Origin: Celerinatantimonas diazotrophica
Lineage (GTDB): Bacteria; Pseudomonadota; Gammaproteobacteria; Enterobacterales; Celerinatantimonadaceae
Length of the DNA stretch: 64,000 bases
Direction: 5' to 3'
Assembly: GCF_004339545.1 (NCBI RefSeq)
Contig: NZ_SMGD01000019.1
Coordinates: 1 to 64,000, forward strand
How positions within the stretch are numbered: position 1 is the first letter of the stretch; the number at the start of each line of letters is the position of its first letter. Positions 20,003-32,170 of the stretch are shown here, piece after piece. Below the pieces are notes generated by a model that was not told the origin of the DNA, ran no database searches, and was given only the letters and a program-made list of their open reading frames with translations. The position numbers and the translations under genes were made by a program.

Positions 20003-20326
20003 ATGAAAGAACAACCTTTATACCGTATCCAGTTTATTAGTAATGGTAAGCAGTACGAACTGTACGCCAAACAGGTCGGCCAGGGCAATCTGTTCGGATT
20101 TGTCGAAGTTCGTGATTTTGTGTTCAATACTAACTCATCTGTAGTAGTCGACCCTAGCGAAGAAAAACTCAAATCGGAGTTTGCCGATGTCGAGTGTTCA
20201 TTTATTCCAATGCACAACGTATTACGCATCGATCAGGTCAACAAACCGGGAACGGTGAAACTAACGGATACCAGTGACAAAGTTCGGCCATTCCCCGGGC
20301 CAATCTATACGCATAAACCTGAGTAG
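20003..20326 (+). CDS. DUF1820 family protein
   Basis: 107 residues with the DUF1820 signature YRIQFISNGKQYELYAKQVGQ followed by GFVEVRDFVF. Members are small soluble proteins common in gammaproteobacteria, and their function is unknown. ATG 20003. A second small gene follows after nine bases. Confidence 0.8.
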   Translation: MKEQPLYRIQFISNGKQYELYAKQVGQGNLFGFVEVRDFVFNTNSSVVVDPSEEKLKSEFADVECSFIPMHNVLRIDQVNKPGTVKLTDTSDKVRPFPGPIYTHKPE

Positions 20327-20335
20327 TATCACTTG

Positions 20336-20653
20336 ATGATTGATTGGCAAAAACTCACCATTTTATATGGTCATCCACAAAAATTAGCCTTTTGGCTGGA
20401 TGAAATTGTTCAGCACAGTGACCAAGAGCTGGCATTACTTCAAAAAGCGCGCAGCCAAGGCGAGCTAAAGACGCAAGTAAGTGCCATTTTTAGCGGCATT
20501 GCCAGCTTAGTTAATTTTTCGCCACTGGCAAGCGCCTGTCAGAAATTGGCAGATGCCGAGCAGCTCGATCCCATCATCCTTGATGAACTGACTACTGAAT
20601 ATCAACGACTTTTGATTTTAATTCAGCAATATCAGAGCGATCACCAATCATAG
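20336..20653 (+). CDS. Small helical protein, degenerate Hpt-like
   Basis: 105-residue all-helical soluble protein. The middle (LKTQVSAIFSGIASLVNFSPLASACQKLADAE) resembles the core helices of histidine phosphotransfer domains, LA.TLKGSA..LG...LA..C..LE, but the phospho-accepting His and the following KG are replaced, so it could not relay phosphate as a canonical Hpt. The resemblance is from memory of the motif, not from an alignment. The likely start is ATG 20336, one codon after an open TTG. Probable operon with DUF1820. Confidence 0.5.
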   Translation: MIDWQKLTILYGHPQKLAFWLDEIVQHSDQELALLQKARSQGELKTQVSAIFSGIASLVNFSPLASACQKLADAEQLDPIILDELTTEYQRLLILIQQYQSDHQS

Positions 20654-20713
20654 CAACGACCTCGTTGGTGAAACAATGCCACTGCATTTCCAGACAGAAT
20701 AGCCCAATCAACC

Positions 20714-20809
20714 ACTAGGGACTGTTGACCTTTGGTGGTTGAGTTTTGTTCAAATTAAACGCATTTTGAACGCGGCGCCCCCTGCGTCGCTTAATGAGTT
20801 AAGCAAGCA
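20714..20809. mobile_element. Truncated copy of the IS5-like element
   Basis: CTAG (20714-20717) followed by 92 bases that match the inverted right end of the 410-670 element with two mismatches. The similarity ends sharply at AAGCAAGCA (20809), 18 bases before the stop of the alpha-galactosidase gene, and no second terminal repeat is seen. It marks the left edge of the galactoside cluster. Confidence 0.75.
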
Positions 20810-20826
20810 ATGGCATCGCTCTTTAA

Positions 20827-22947
20827 TCAGAGAACTTCCACAGATAGCAACAAACCGCTTTCTGGATCGAGTAAAGGTAACGATAGCCCGACCTGGCACA
20901 ACCATTCGCCTTTGACAACCAGCGAAGATTCATTCCACCAGCCCTGATTCGGTTTCATCAGGCCAGCACTGGCCGCCGGATAATCGAGCATACTGACCCG
21001 ATACCACTTCTCAATATCCAGGTTAGGTAACAGAATAGGGGCCACCAGCGCATAGTCGGGCATCCTAAGCTGACACACAACCACCAACATGTCACCGTTG
21101 TACTCGACCCCATAGACCCAGCGACTCTGATCACTGCTGTCTAAATAAAAACTATTGCCATGATGCAGCAGATAGCGATGGTGCTTATGCAAGGCAATAT
21201 AACGGGCAAAAGCCTGCTTTTCATCCGCCGCGGCTTTCACCGGATCAAGTTCAACCCCCATGTGCCCGGTTAAGGCAGTTAACCCGCGCAGTTGAATATC
21301 ATGACTACGCCGGGTGGTGTGGCTATGATACGGCCCGATATGGGCTCCCATCACCTCTGGTGGGAAAAAAATACCCATATGTTTTTGGATACTCTGGCGC
21401 TCCAGTGCATCATTACAATCCGATGTCCAGAACCGGCAAGTTCGCTTGAGTATTTCATAATCGATCCGGCCGCCACCGGAGGCACACGACTCAATTTCAA
21501 CGTCTGGATGCCGGGCAATCAATTGATCGATTAAGCGATACAAGGCCATTGTCTGACCATGAACGGCAGCCCGTCCGTTGTGAGTGGGCTGGACCAATTC
21601 CCGGTTCATATCCCATTTAAGATAACCAATCGGGTAGTCACTGAGCAGAGCATCCAGTGTTGAAAACAGATAGTTAAAACACTCAGGGATCTGCAAGTCG
21701 AGCAGATACTGATTACGCCCCGTTGGCGCCTCATAGCCTGCTGCGGCCAGTAGCCATTCAGGATGACGACGAAATAGCTCAGAATCAGGATTCACCATTT
21801 CCGGCTCCACCCACAAACCAAAAGTCATCCCCAGGCGTTGCACATGCTCGATGACCGGCATGAGCCCTTGCGGATACTTCGTTTTGTCCAGTACCCAGTC
21901 GCCCAGTGAGCTGGTATCGTCGTTACGCCCGATAAACCAGCCATCATCAATAATAAACCGCTCTACCCCAAGCGCCGCAGCCTCACTAGCCATCTGGCAG
22001 ATATAATCCGGATCATGATCAAAGTAGATCCCCTCCCAAGTATTCAGATGAACTGGCCTTGGCTCGTTACGATCAAAGGGCACGATCTGCTCACGAACAA
22101 AACGATGCTGGTGAGTCCGGATGCCATTAACCCCCTGAGCGCTATAACTGGCAAACCATTCTGGAGTACTATAACTTTGCGCTGGTGCCAGCGTGATCTC
22201 CCCCGGCAGCAGTAACTCGCCAGCCTGAACAAAACGACGGCCATCACTTTTAGCCTCACAGCGCCATTGATGATTACCACTCCAGCCCAGATGAAAACTC
22301 CATACTTCACCCTGCTGCTCACTGAAATGGGCCGTTCCCACCAGACAACCGGGAAAATACTCATGTGATGTCCGGCCCCGACGGTTTTCCACGCTCCATG
22401 CGCCATGTTCAATCGTCTGCCGATGCGCTTGAAACTCGCGGCTCCAGCGGCCGTAATAGCTTTCCAAACAATTAGCCCGGGCAGGAACAGGCAAGGTCAG
22501 CGCCAGCTTTTGTAATTGGTAAGGTGTTTCTCCCAAGTTAGTCAAAGTCATCTTCTGACGTAACACATTAGAGGACGCATCTAACTGAAATTGCACCACT
22601 AACCGCAGTGCCGCAAGCGCATCTTCACAGACAATCGAGACCTGATGGGCATCGTCTTGATGCACCAAAACCGGTTCAAAACGAGGCATACTATGCTCAC
22701 CATCTCGATGACCTTCAATCCCCGGAGAACCAAAGCTCCCCCGCCCTAACTCAGGGCAAAGGGTCAAGGGAACATCCTGATCCAAACGCGCATTGGCAAT
22801 GGCTCGCCGTTGGCTCCCGACAAACGCAGACCACTGAGTTTCTGTGAGAGGGGCTAACCGTTTGCCCCAATGAACAATTTCAGCAACCGGCGTCAACGCG
22901 ATGACTAAAGAAGCTGATGAACTATTCAGTTGTACGAACTCTTGCAT
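20827..22947 (-). CDS. GH36 alpha-galactosidase
   Basis: 706-residue cytoplasmic enzyme hydrolysing terminal alpha-galactosides such as melibiose and raffinose. Domains: N-terminal beta-supersandwich (1-300), TIM barrel (about 300-620) with FIIDDGWF, nucleophile Asp446 in YLKWDMNRE, CASGGGRIDYEIL and acid/base Asp510 in WTSDCND, then a C-terminal beta domain. I chose ATG 22947 because AAGGAG lies directly upstream; the 46 extra residues of the longest frame are not family-like. It follows lacZ after 16 bases, last in the operon. No signal peptide, so substrates must be imported first. Confidence 0.93.
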   Translation of the reverse strand: MQEFVQLNSSSASLVIALTPVAEIVHWGKRLAPLTETQWSAFVGSQRRAIANARLDQDVPLTLCPELGRGSFGSPGIEGHRDGEHSMPRFEPVLVHQDDAHQVSIVCEDALAALRLVVQFQLDASSNVLRQKMTLTNLGETPYQLQKLALTLPVPARANCLESYYGRWSREFQAHRQTIEHGAWSVENRRGRTSHEYFPGCLVGTAHFSEQQGEVWSFHLGWSGNHQWRCEAKSDGRRFVQAGELLLPGEITLAPAQSYSTPEWFASYSAQGVNGIRTHQHRFVREQIVPFDRNEPRPVHLNTWEGIYFDHDPDYICQMASEAAALGVERFIIDDGWFIGRNDDTSSLGDWVLDKTKYPQGLMPVIEHVQRLGMTFGLWVEPEMVNPDSELFRRHPEWLLAAAGYEAPTGRNQYLLDLQIPECFNYLFSTLDALLSDYPIGYLKWDMNRELVQPTHNGRAAVHGQTMALYRLIDQLIARHPDVEIESCASGGGRIDYEILKRTCRFWTSDCNDALERQSIQKHMGIFFPPEVMGAHIGPYHSHTTRRSHDIQLRGLTALTGHMGVELDPVKAAADEKQAFARYIALHKHHRYLLHHGNSFYLDSSDQSRWVYGVEYNGDMLVVVCQLRMPDYALVAPILLPNLDIEKWYRVSMLDYPAASAGLMKPNQGWWNESSLVVKGEWLCQVGLSLPLLDPESGLLLSVEVL

Positions 22948-22963
22948 GTGATCTCCTTGACGG

Positions 22964-26077
<3,114 letters not shown>

Positions 26078-26092
26078 TTATCAAAAAAATAT

Positions 26093-26131
26093 AAAAACAT
26101 GACAAGCTGAGAATCAGATTGTCATGTTTTT
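26093..26131 (-). terminator. Hairpin between the binding-protein gene and lacZ
   Basis: 13-base perfect stem (26093-26105 with 26119-26131), 13-base loop, A/T-rich ends giving a T tract on the minus strand. It may act as a partial terminator or an mRNA 3' protector, which would set binding protein above enzyme levels. Confidence 0.6.
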
Positions 26132-26153
26132 CTTTATCAAAGATGTTAAATGA

Positions 26154-27383
26154 TCATTTCCGGAAGACGCGTTGGCGAACACGTTCCAGATGTTGCAGGA
26201 TCTGGTTAATTCGGTCAGGATGCACCATAAATTCTTGGAATCCTTTCATTCCTTCTTTGGCCATCGCCGGTGGCGTATCCCGATCATAGAACTGGGATGT
26301 AGCCGTTGCATTATTTAGCATTTTCACCCCTTCTTTGAGGAAAGGATCATTTTTAACGGCCGCTTTATTATTGGTCGGAATTTGTTCAAGTAATTTATTG
26401 ATATATTGCTGGCTACTCGCCTTCGCCACAAACTTCAGGAACTTACGTGCATCCGCTTTATTCTTCGCCTTCGCCGGGATCACAAGGGCCTCAATCGGCG
26501 CCTCTTCGGCATCGGGGATTTTAGGGTTAATTTGCGGGAATGGGAAAAAGCCCATCTCACTTTTAATTTTTCCGGTAAAGTTCGGCGTAATAAAGTTACC
26601 AATCAAATACATCGCAGCTTTGCCGTTATACAAAAATGGCTGAGCTTCCTGCCAAGAATAGGATGGATGATTGGCCAAGAAATAGCCTGGTTTGACGAGC
26701 TGTTTCCAATAACTGAATACTTTTTTGACTCGCGGATCGGTATAAGGAATTTTCCCATGCATCAATTTCATGTGAAAAGCATAACCATTGACTCGCAGAT
26801 CGATATAATCGAACCAACCGGCTGCCGGCCAGAGATATTTGGTACCAATCGCGAATGGGGTAATGCCATGCGACTTCAATGCTGCACAGTCTTTTAACAG
26901 TTCCTTCCAGGTTTTAGGAACCTGGAGATTATATTTTTTGAAAATATCTTTGCGATAATAGATGCCCCATTGATAGTAGGAGTATGGCATCCCATATTGT
27001 TTACCATTCATGGTGATCGCATGCATGGCCGTTTTAAAGTCCGCGCGCATCTGCGGCGACTTCCAGAGATCACTGATATTATCAATCAAACCACGTTTAA
27101 CAAAGGTATCCATCCGGTTGCCTGAATACCAAAACAAGACATCTGGCGGCGCGGTCACCAGCCAGTTACGCACGGCTGTCTTGTATGCTTCATGATCGTA
27201 TAAATTGTATTTGATCTTGATATCTGGATTTGCTTTTTCAAAACGCGCGATCAAATCGTTCCAGGCCTTTTTGGGTGCCGGATCGGATTGGTCAGAGTTA
27301 ATCACCAGCGTGCTCGCGAACACAGAACTGGCTAAAGCCGCACTAATTAAAGCACCAGCAGCAAGTTGTTTTAGATATTTCAT
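26154..27383 (-). CDS. Sugar ABC transporter substrate-binding protein
   Basis: 409-residue periplasmic family-1 solute-binding protein. Seen: signal peptide MKYLKQLAAGALISAALASSVFAS with cleavage near residue 24, then a mature domain with the alternating lobes of MalE/UgpB-type proteins (PDVLFWYSGNRMDTFVKRGLID; FLYNGKAAMYLIGNF). Context with LacZ and alpha-galactosidase makes galactosides, such as lactose or raffinose-type sugars, the likely ligand; this is inferred. ATG 27383 with GAGGACC upstream. Confidence 0.88.
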   Translation of the reverse strand: MKYLKQLAAGALISAALASSVFASTLVINSDQSDPAPKKAWNDLIARFEKANPDIKIKYNLYDHEAYKTAVRNWLVTAPPDVLFWYSGNRMDTFVKRGLIDNISDLWKSPQMRADFKTAMHAITMNGKQYGMPYSYYQWGIYYRKDIFKKYNLQVPKTWKELLKDCAALKSHGITPFAIGTKYLWPAAGWFDYIDLRVNGYAFHMKLMHGKIPYTDPRVKKVFSYWKQLVKPGYFLANHPSYSWQEAQPFLYNGKAAMYLIGNFITPNFTGKIKSEMGFFPFPQINPKIPDAEEAPIEALVIPAKAKNKADARKFLKFVAKASSQQYINKLLEQIPTNNKAAVKNDPFLKEGVKMLNNATATSQFYDRDTPPAMAKEGMKGFQEFMVHPDRINQILQHLERVRQRVFRK

Positions 27384-27510
27384 AATCGGTCCTCATTGAC
27401 GAGCATCGTTGCTCTGGGTCCTGCGTATTCTTATAGTGTTTTCTAAGAGTACTTAAGCGGTTCATCACAAACCGCCGAGTGTTGCAACAGTCTCATCTGT
27501 TGCAGCAAGA

Positions 27511-28362
27511 CTAACCTTTGGTTGCGCCTAAAGTTAATCCTGCAATAAAGTGGCGCTGCATGGTAAAAAATAGAATGACCGGGGGAATCGCCGCAATAAT
27601 GGCGCCGGCAGACATCAGCTGCCAGGAGGCCAGCCACTGTCCCTGCAACGAGCTCAATCCAGCCGTTACCGGGCGAACATCATCACTTTGCACTAATACC
27701 AGTGCCCAGAAGTAATCATTCCAGATAAAAGTGAAGACTAAGACCGACAGAGCCGCTAGTGCGGGGCGCACTAGCGGCACCACGACATGACGGAAAATAT
27801 TCCATTCACTGACGCCTTCAACGCGGGCGGCTTCAATCAGAGCATCCGGGATGCCGACCATGAAATTGCGCATAAACAAAGTACAAAATCCGCTTTGAAA
27901 AGCGATGTGGAAAATAATCAGTGCCCAGTAGGTATCATATAATCCCAGAGCAATCGTTATATTGCGTACCGGAATCATCAGGATCTGAAACGGCACAAAA
28001 TTCCCCGCAATAAACACTGCAAAGATCAAGGTTTTACCACGAAAACGGTATTTGGATAGCGCAAAACCAGCCAGTGTCGACAGGACCACCGCACCAATCA
28101 CCGCAGGAATGGTGATAATTAAGCTGTTGAGCAGGTATTGCCCCATTCGAGTTGATGTAAAAACCTGACTGTAGTTTTGCCAGAGCTGGATATGTGTTGG
28201 CCATCCCCAATAGTTCCCGGCATTGATATCCTGAATAGAACGAATGGATGTCATCAGCACCGCAATCAGAGGCAGCAGCCACAATACAATCGAGATAGGA
28301 AGAGCCACACGATAGCTGATGTTGGCGAAACGGCCGGCTTTTTGAATCGGTTGTGGATACAT
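27511..28362 (-). CDS. Sugar ABC transporter permease, MalG type
   Basis: 283 residues, six membrane segments, with the EAA loop EAARVEGVSEWNIFRHVVVPLVRPALA that contacts the ATPase. Its ATG overlaps the stop of the preceding permease by one base (TAATG). The 127-base gap before the binding-protein gene carries two small hairpins (27457-27475 and 27484-27503). Confidence 0.9.
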   Translation of the reverse strand: MYPQPIQKAGRFANISYRVALPISIVLWLLPLIAVLMTSIRSIQDINAGNYWGWPTHIQLWQNYSQVFTSTRMGQYLLNSLIITIPAVIGAVVLSTLAGFALSKYRFRGKTLIFAVFIAGNFVPFQILMIPVRNITIALGLYDTYWALIIFHIAFQSGFCTLFMRNFMVGIPDALIEAARVEGVSEWNIFRHVVVPLVRPALAALSVLVFTFIWNDYFWALVLVQSDDVRPVTAGLSSLQGQWLASWQLMSAGAIIAAIPPVILFFTMQRHFIAGLTLGATKG

Positions 28363-29279
28363 TATTTTTCACTCCTCAACATCCGCCACAAAAAGTATGC
28401 AATGTACACGTCCATGATCAAAAAGAGCATCACAGCAATTGCTGCGCCGTAACCCATTCGGTAATTAAAGATAGATTCTTCATACACTTTATACGCTAAT
28501 ACGGTGGAGCTGCCCCAAGGGCCCCCAGCCGTCATCGTGGCAATCAAATCAAATGAGCGCAGCGCACCAATTACCGTCACGACAATCGCGATAAAGGTTG
28601 CCGGCCGCAGTTGTGGCAATATCACATACCACAGCATTCGCCACCGCTTCGCGCCATCCAGACGGGCAGCTTCAATTTGTTCCGGATCTAGGTTGTTCAA
28701 TCCCGTCAGATACAAAATCATGCAATAGGAGATCTGTGGCCATAGCCCGGCAACAATGATGCCAAATGTCACATATTTTTCATTAGACAGAACAGCTACC
28801 GGCCCCATGCCGAACCATCCTAAAAAGGTATTGAACAAACCAAAACTGGGATCATAAAACCATGAAAACACCATTCCGACGACGACTTGTGAAATCACAA
28901 AAGGAAAAAAGAAAAGAGATTTTACAACTCGGATACCACGGACTTGTTGGTTTAAAAATAGTGCAATGGCCAATCCACATGGCGGCGCCAACATAAAAAA
29001 TATCAGCCACAGAAAATTATTTTTCAACGCAGTATAAAATTCACTGGAATGAAACAGCTCACGGTAATTGGCCAATCCCACCCATATCTTGGGTCCCAGA
29101 CCATCCCATTGATAAAAGCTGATAGAGATACTGTCAAAAATGGGATAAATCACATAGACCGCAAAAAGAATCATTGCAGGCGCGAGGAATAACCAAGGTG
29201 ACAGTTTTGAACTCACCCGCTTGCGCCGAGCCGATGGCCGACGATTTTCCGGATAAGTTGTCTTTACAGCATGATCCAT
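28362..29279 (-). CDS. Sugar ABC transporter permease, MalF type
   Basis: 305 residues with six predicted membrane segments; EAA loop EAARLDGAKRWRMLWYVILPQLRP. I placed the start at ATG 29279, with AAGGAG seven bases upstream; the GTG at 29297 adds six residues and lacks a ribosome site. First gene of the minus-strand galactoside operon (permeases, binding protein, lacZ, alpha-galactosidase), divergent from the ATPase gene. Confidence 0.9.
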   Translation of the reverse strand: MDHAVKTTYPENRRPSARRKRVSSKLSPWLFLAPAMILFAVYVIYPIFDSISISFYQWDGLGPKIWVGLANYRELFHSSEFYTALKNNFLWLIFFMLAPPCGLAIALFLNQQVRGIRVVKSLFFFPFVISQVVVGMVFSWFYDPSFGLFNTFLGWFGMGPVAVLSNEKYVTFGIIVAGLWPQISYCMILYLTGLNNLDPEQIEAARLDGAKRWRMLWYVILPQLRPATFIAIVVTVIGALRSFDLIATMTAGGPWGSSTVLAYKVYEESIFNYRMGYGAAIAVMLFLIMDVYIAYFLWRMLRSEK

Positions 29280-29608
29280 TGAGTGACTCCTTGCCACAGA
29301 TTGTTATGGTTCGTATCAATCGTCACAGAATCCCCCAACCCATGGGCTCACTATGGACACCTTCGGTTAGGTTGAGCCTTAATATTATTCGGCTCGATCA
29401 CAATTAACACCGTGAGAAATAAATTTTGTAAACGTTTCCACAAAATTGATGCAAATTCGTTAAAAATACATGATCGCGATCAACAAATTCTTGGTACTCA
29501 GTAACAAAACCGCTGTTAAAGACGTATTTTTGGAGACCTAGATGGCGCCAATCCACTCGAATGATGTGGTGGAAGTCGAATGTAACCCAATCAGAGCAAG
29601 GGGTCCGT
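29280..29608. promoter_or_regulatory. Divergent control region of the galactoside cluster
   Basis: 329 bases between the permease and ATPase genes. Two palindromes stand out: TGTAAACGTTTCCA (29427-29440), a LacI/GalR-family type operator with a central CG, and TGATCGCGATCA (29472-29483), a perfect 12-base palindrome matching 10 of 12 inner positions of a CRP site but lacking the outer TG/CA. No regulator gene is adjacent. Confidence 0.5.
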
Positions 29609-30691
29609 ATGGCTGAGATCAGCTTAAAACAAATCATCAAACGTTTTGCAGATGTGGAGACTATTCATGGCGTTGACTTGAACATCAACGATGGTGAATT
29701 CGTTGTATTTGTTGGACCATCCGGTTGCGGGAAGTCCACCCTGCTGCGGTTGATTGCCGGTTTAGAAGAGATAACGGAAGGGGAGCTTTATATTGACGGT
29801 GTTCGTGTCAACGATATTGACCCTGCCGAACGAGGCGTGGCAATGGTCTTTCAATCCTATGCGCTTTACCCACATATGACGGTTGAGGAGAACATGGGAT
29901 TTGGTCTGAAGATGACCGGGCATGACAAAGATGAGATAAAAAAACAGGTACTACGGGCAGCCAAAACCTTGCACTTAGAACCATTGCTCAAACGCAAACC
30001 CAAAGAGCTCTCCGGGGGACAGCGTCAGCGGGTCGCCATTGGTCGGGCAATAGTACGTAATCCTCAAGTCTTTTTATTTGATGAGCCGTTGTCGAACCTG
30101 GATGCAGAATTGCGGGTTGATATGCGTCTGCAAATAGCCAAGCTTCACCAGGAGCTACAAAACACCATGGTGTATGTCACCCATGATCAAGTCGAAGCCA
30201 TGACGCTGGCCGATAAAATCGTCGTCCTGCGTGATGGCCGGGTCGAACAGATCGGTTCACCCCTTGAGCTATACAGCAGTCCTCAAAATGAATTTGTTGC
30301 CGGATTTATCGGTTCACCTAAAATGAATTTTATTCCGACTCAGATTGAGCAACATAATGAGCAGCAATTGGTTCTGCGCACCCAAGATCAACAACGCATT
30401 ACTTTAGCGCCTCTCAAACAATCGGTCGATGTGGGGGCAAACCTGACGTTAGGGATTCGCCCTGAACATCTATATATCGATCAAAACAAACCCATTCAAT
30501 TTGCCTTTACCAGTGAAGTGATCGAGCGACTTGGCAACAGTACGTATCTGTTTGGTCAAACCTGTGGGATCGATGGTTTCCGCGTTTACCTCAATGGGAA
30601 TCGAGCCGTTGACAAGTTCCAGCAGATGACGCTGAACTGTTCACCGGAAGATTGCCATCTGTTTAACGAGCAAGGACTACGCGTCGAATAA
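29609..30691 (+). CDS. Sugar ABC transporter ATP-binding protein, MalK/MsmK type
   Basis: 360 residues. Walker A GPSGCGKST near 37-45, signature LSGGQRQR, Walker B VFLFDEPLSNLDA, switch His in YVTHDQ, and a C-terminal TOBE/MalK regulatory domain (about 240-360). I chose ATG 29609 (AAGGGG upstream, MAEISLKQ) instead of the open ATG 29561. It energises the divergently encoded permeases; ATPases of this type can also serve several transporters. Confidence 0.9.
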   Translation: MAEISLKQIIKRFADVETIHGVDLNINDGEFVVFVGPSGCGKSTLLRLIAGLEEITEGELYIDGVRVNDIDPAERGVAMVFQSYALYPHMTVEENMGFGLKMTGHDKDEIKKQVLRAAKTLHLEPLLKRKPKELSGGQRQRVAIGRAIVRNPQVFLFDEPLSNLDAELRVDMRLQIAKLHQELQNTMVYVTHDQVEAMTLADKIVVLRDGRVEQIGSPLELYSSPQNEFVAGFIGSPKMNFIPTQIEQHNEQQLVLRTQDQQRITLAPLKQSVDVGANLTLGIRPEHLYIDQNKPIQFAFTSEVIERLGNSTYLFGQTCGIDGFRVYLNGNRAVDKFQQMTLNCSPEDCHLFNEQGLRVE

Positions 30692-31167
30692 ATGCTCTCT
30701 AAGCTGCTGAGCAGCATACGCTTACTCATCTATTTAGACGGGTGAATCCCCAACTCCTCAGCCACACGAGTCAGCCATTCCGGTTGGTTCTCTTGGCTTG
30801 ATGAATCGAATCGCTCAGCACAATAATAAGGCGCTGGTAGGAGCTGAGCCAGTCGTTCACCCATCATAACAGCGTCTTAGCGAGGCGACCTGCTGATTAG
30901 CTGTAGCATTTTTCTACATCATTGAAATAGTGATAACGATTAGACTTTTATCCATAACCGCTTTTTTATTGCTAAAATCATTTTATTTGTCGTGATTTAG
31001 CTGAGTTTTTATCACACAGTGTAAAGTTTTCACTGCGAATATCGGTTATTTCAGAACCACTATTACTGATTCGCACCATCGTTGGATAACCGATTGGATT
31101 GACTTAAAATGAACAGTCGGGTTTTCATTTTTCTATGACAGGTATTAGCATCAACGGAGAGCATCGG
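30692..31167. other. Intergenic region before pldB
   Basis: 476 bases. The first third contains a short minus-strand frame described separately; the rest is A/T-rich and should contain the pldB promoter. A small GCTGC-N3-GCAGC hairpin at about 30701-30713 follows the ATPase gene but has no T tract. Confidence 0.4.
30730..30867 (-). pseudogene. Small ORF or gene remnant, unidentified
   Basis: A 45-codon minus-strand frame, ATG 30867 to TAG 30730, whose product (MMGERLAQLLPAPYYCAERF, then QPEWLTRVAEELGIHPSK) looks like the C-terminal end of a larger protein. There is a stop three codons upstream and no good ribosome site. I do not recognise the family. It could be a remnant of a gene lost when the galactoside cluster was rearranged. 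Confidence 0.3.
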
Positions 31168-32106
31168 ATGAAAGCCATCGAGTTACCAGCCCCATTTGCC
31201 CATTATGACTGGATTGATGGTGTAAAACAGCGCAAAGTTTTCTACTGCTATAGCCCTTTAGAAGATACCCAAAATGTTCTGGTCATTTGTGTTGGTCGGC
31301 GGGAAACAGGCTTAAAATATGCTCAGCTCGCTCAATTGTTTGTTAACAATGGTTGGTCGGTCGTGGCGATAGACCATCGTGGGCAAGGGTTTTCGGAACG
31401 CTTATGTAACGACCCGGAATTAGGTCACGTCGAAGATTTTTCGTTTTATATTGAAGACCTTAAACTGTTATTTAATCGATTACATCTCGAGCAGTTCGGG
31501 TATCGCGCATTATTGGGCCACTCCCTAGGAGGAGCCATCGGCACACTTTATCTGGACCAATACCCTCAAGACTTTCACCGAGCACTGTTGCTCAGCCCGA
31601 TGTTTGGCATTATCACCGATCCGGTGCCCCGCTGGCAGGCAAAGGTTTGGATTAAGCGATTATGCCGCAAAGATAAACGCCTGGCCTCGCCATCATTTGC
31701 CCCTGGCCAACATCGCTACGAAGTCACGCCTTTTGCTGAAAATCTATTAACGCAAGATCAAGACAACTATCAGCAGCAACTGGCTCAGTTTGAGTATTAT
31801 CCAGCCCTTAAACTCGGTGGCCCAAGTAACTGTTGGATAGCGGAATGCTTTCACGCAATGGCAGAGATTGCCCGTCTTAAAGCGCTGCCAATACCAGTCA
31901 AAGTCATCGCGGCAGAATTCGATCAAATCGTCGATCATCAGGCCCAGCTGAGATTTGTTCGACGCCAGAAACGACTCGGAGCACAAATCAGTTATAGCTG
32001 GCAAACTGGCGCATTCCATGAGCTTCTCCAAGAGAAAAAGCCCATTTGCTGCGAAGTCATCGGACAAATAAAGCAGTTTTTTAACCTCTCCCCTATCGAC
32101 GGATAA
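31168..32106 (+). CDS. pldB: Lysophospholipase L2 (alpha/beta hydrolase)
   Basis: 312 residues. Nucleophile Ser in LLGHSLGGAIG, oxyanion region and C-terminal His in AFHELLQEK give a serine-hydrolase triad; AIDHRGQGFSER is typical of monoacylglycerol lipase/PldB enzymes. It hydrolyses lysophospholipids at the inner membrane in E. coli. The start at ATG 31168 has GGAGAG six bases upstream; the ATG at 31135 has none. It is followed by yigL, the same pair as in E. coli. Confidence 0.85.
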   Translation: MKAIELPAPFAHYDWIDGVKQRKVFYCYSPLEDTQNVLVICVGRRETGLKYAQLAQLFVNNGWSVVAIDHRGQGFSERLCNDPELGHVEDFSFYIEDLKLLFNRLHLEQFGYRALLGHSLGGAIGTLYLDQYPQDFHRALLLSPMFGIITDPVPRWQAKVWIKRLCRKDKRLASPSFAPGQHRYEVTPFAENLLTQDQDNYQQQLAQFEYYPALKLGGPSNCWIAECFHAMAEIARLKALPIPVKVIAAEFDQIVDHQAQLRFVRRQKRLGAQISYSWQTGAFHELLQEKKPICCEVIGQIKQFFNLSPIDG

Positions 32107-32170
32107 AAAACAGGCGATAGCTCACAATTTTTAGTACCATAATAAAAAGCTTAATCAAGGACAGTGACAG

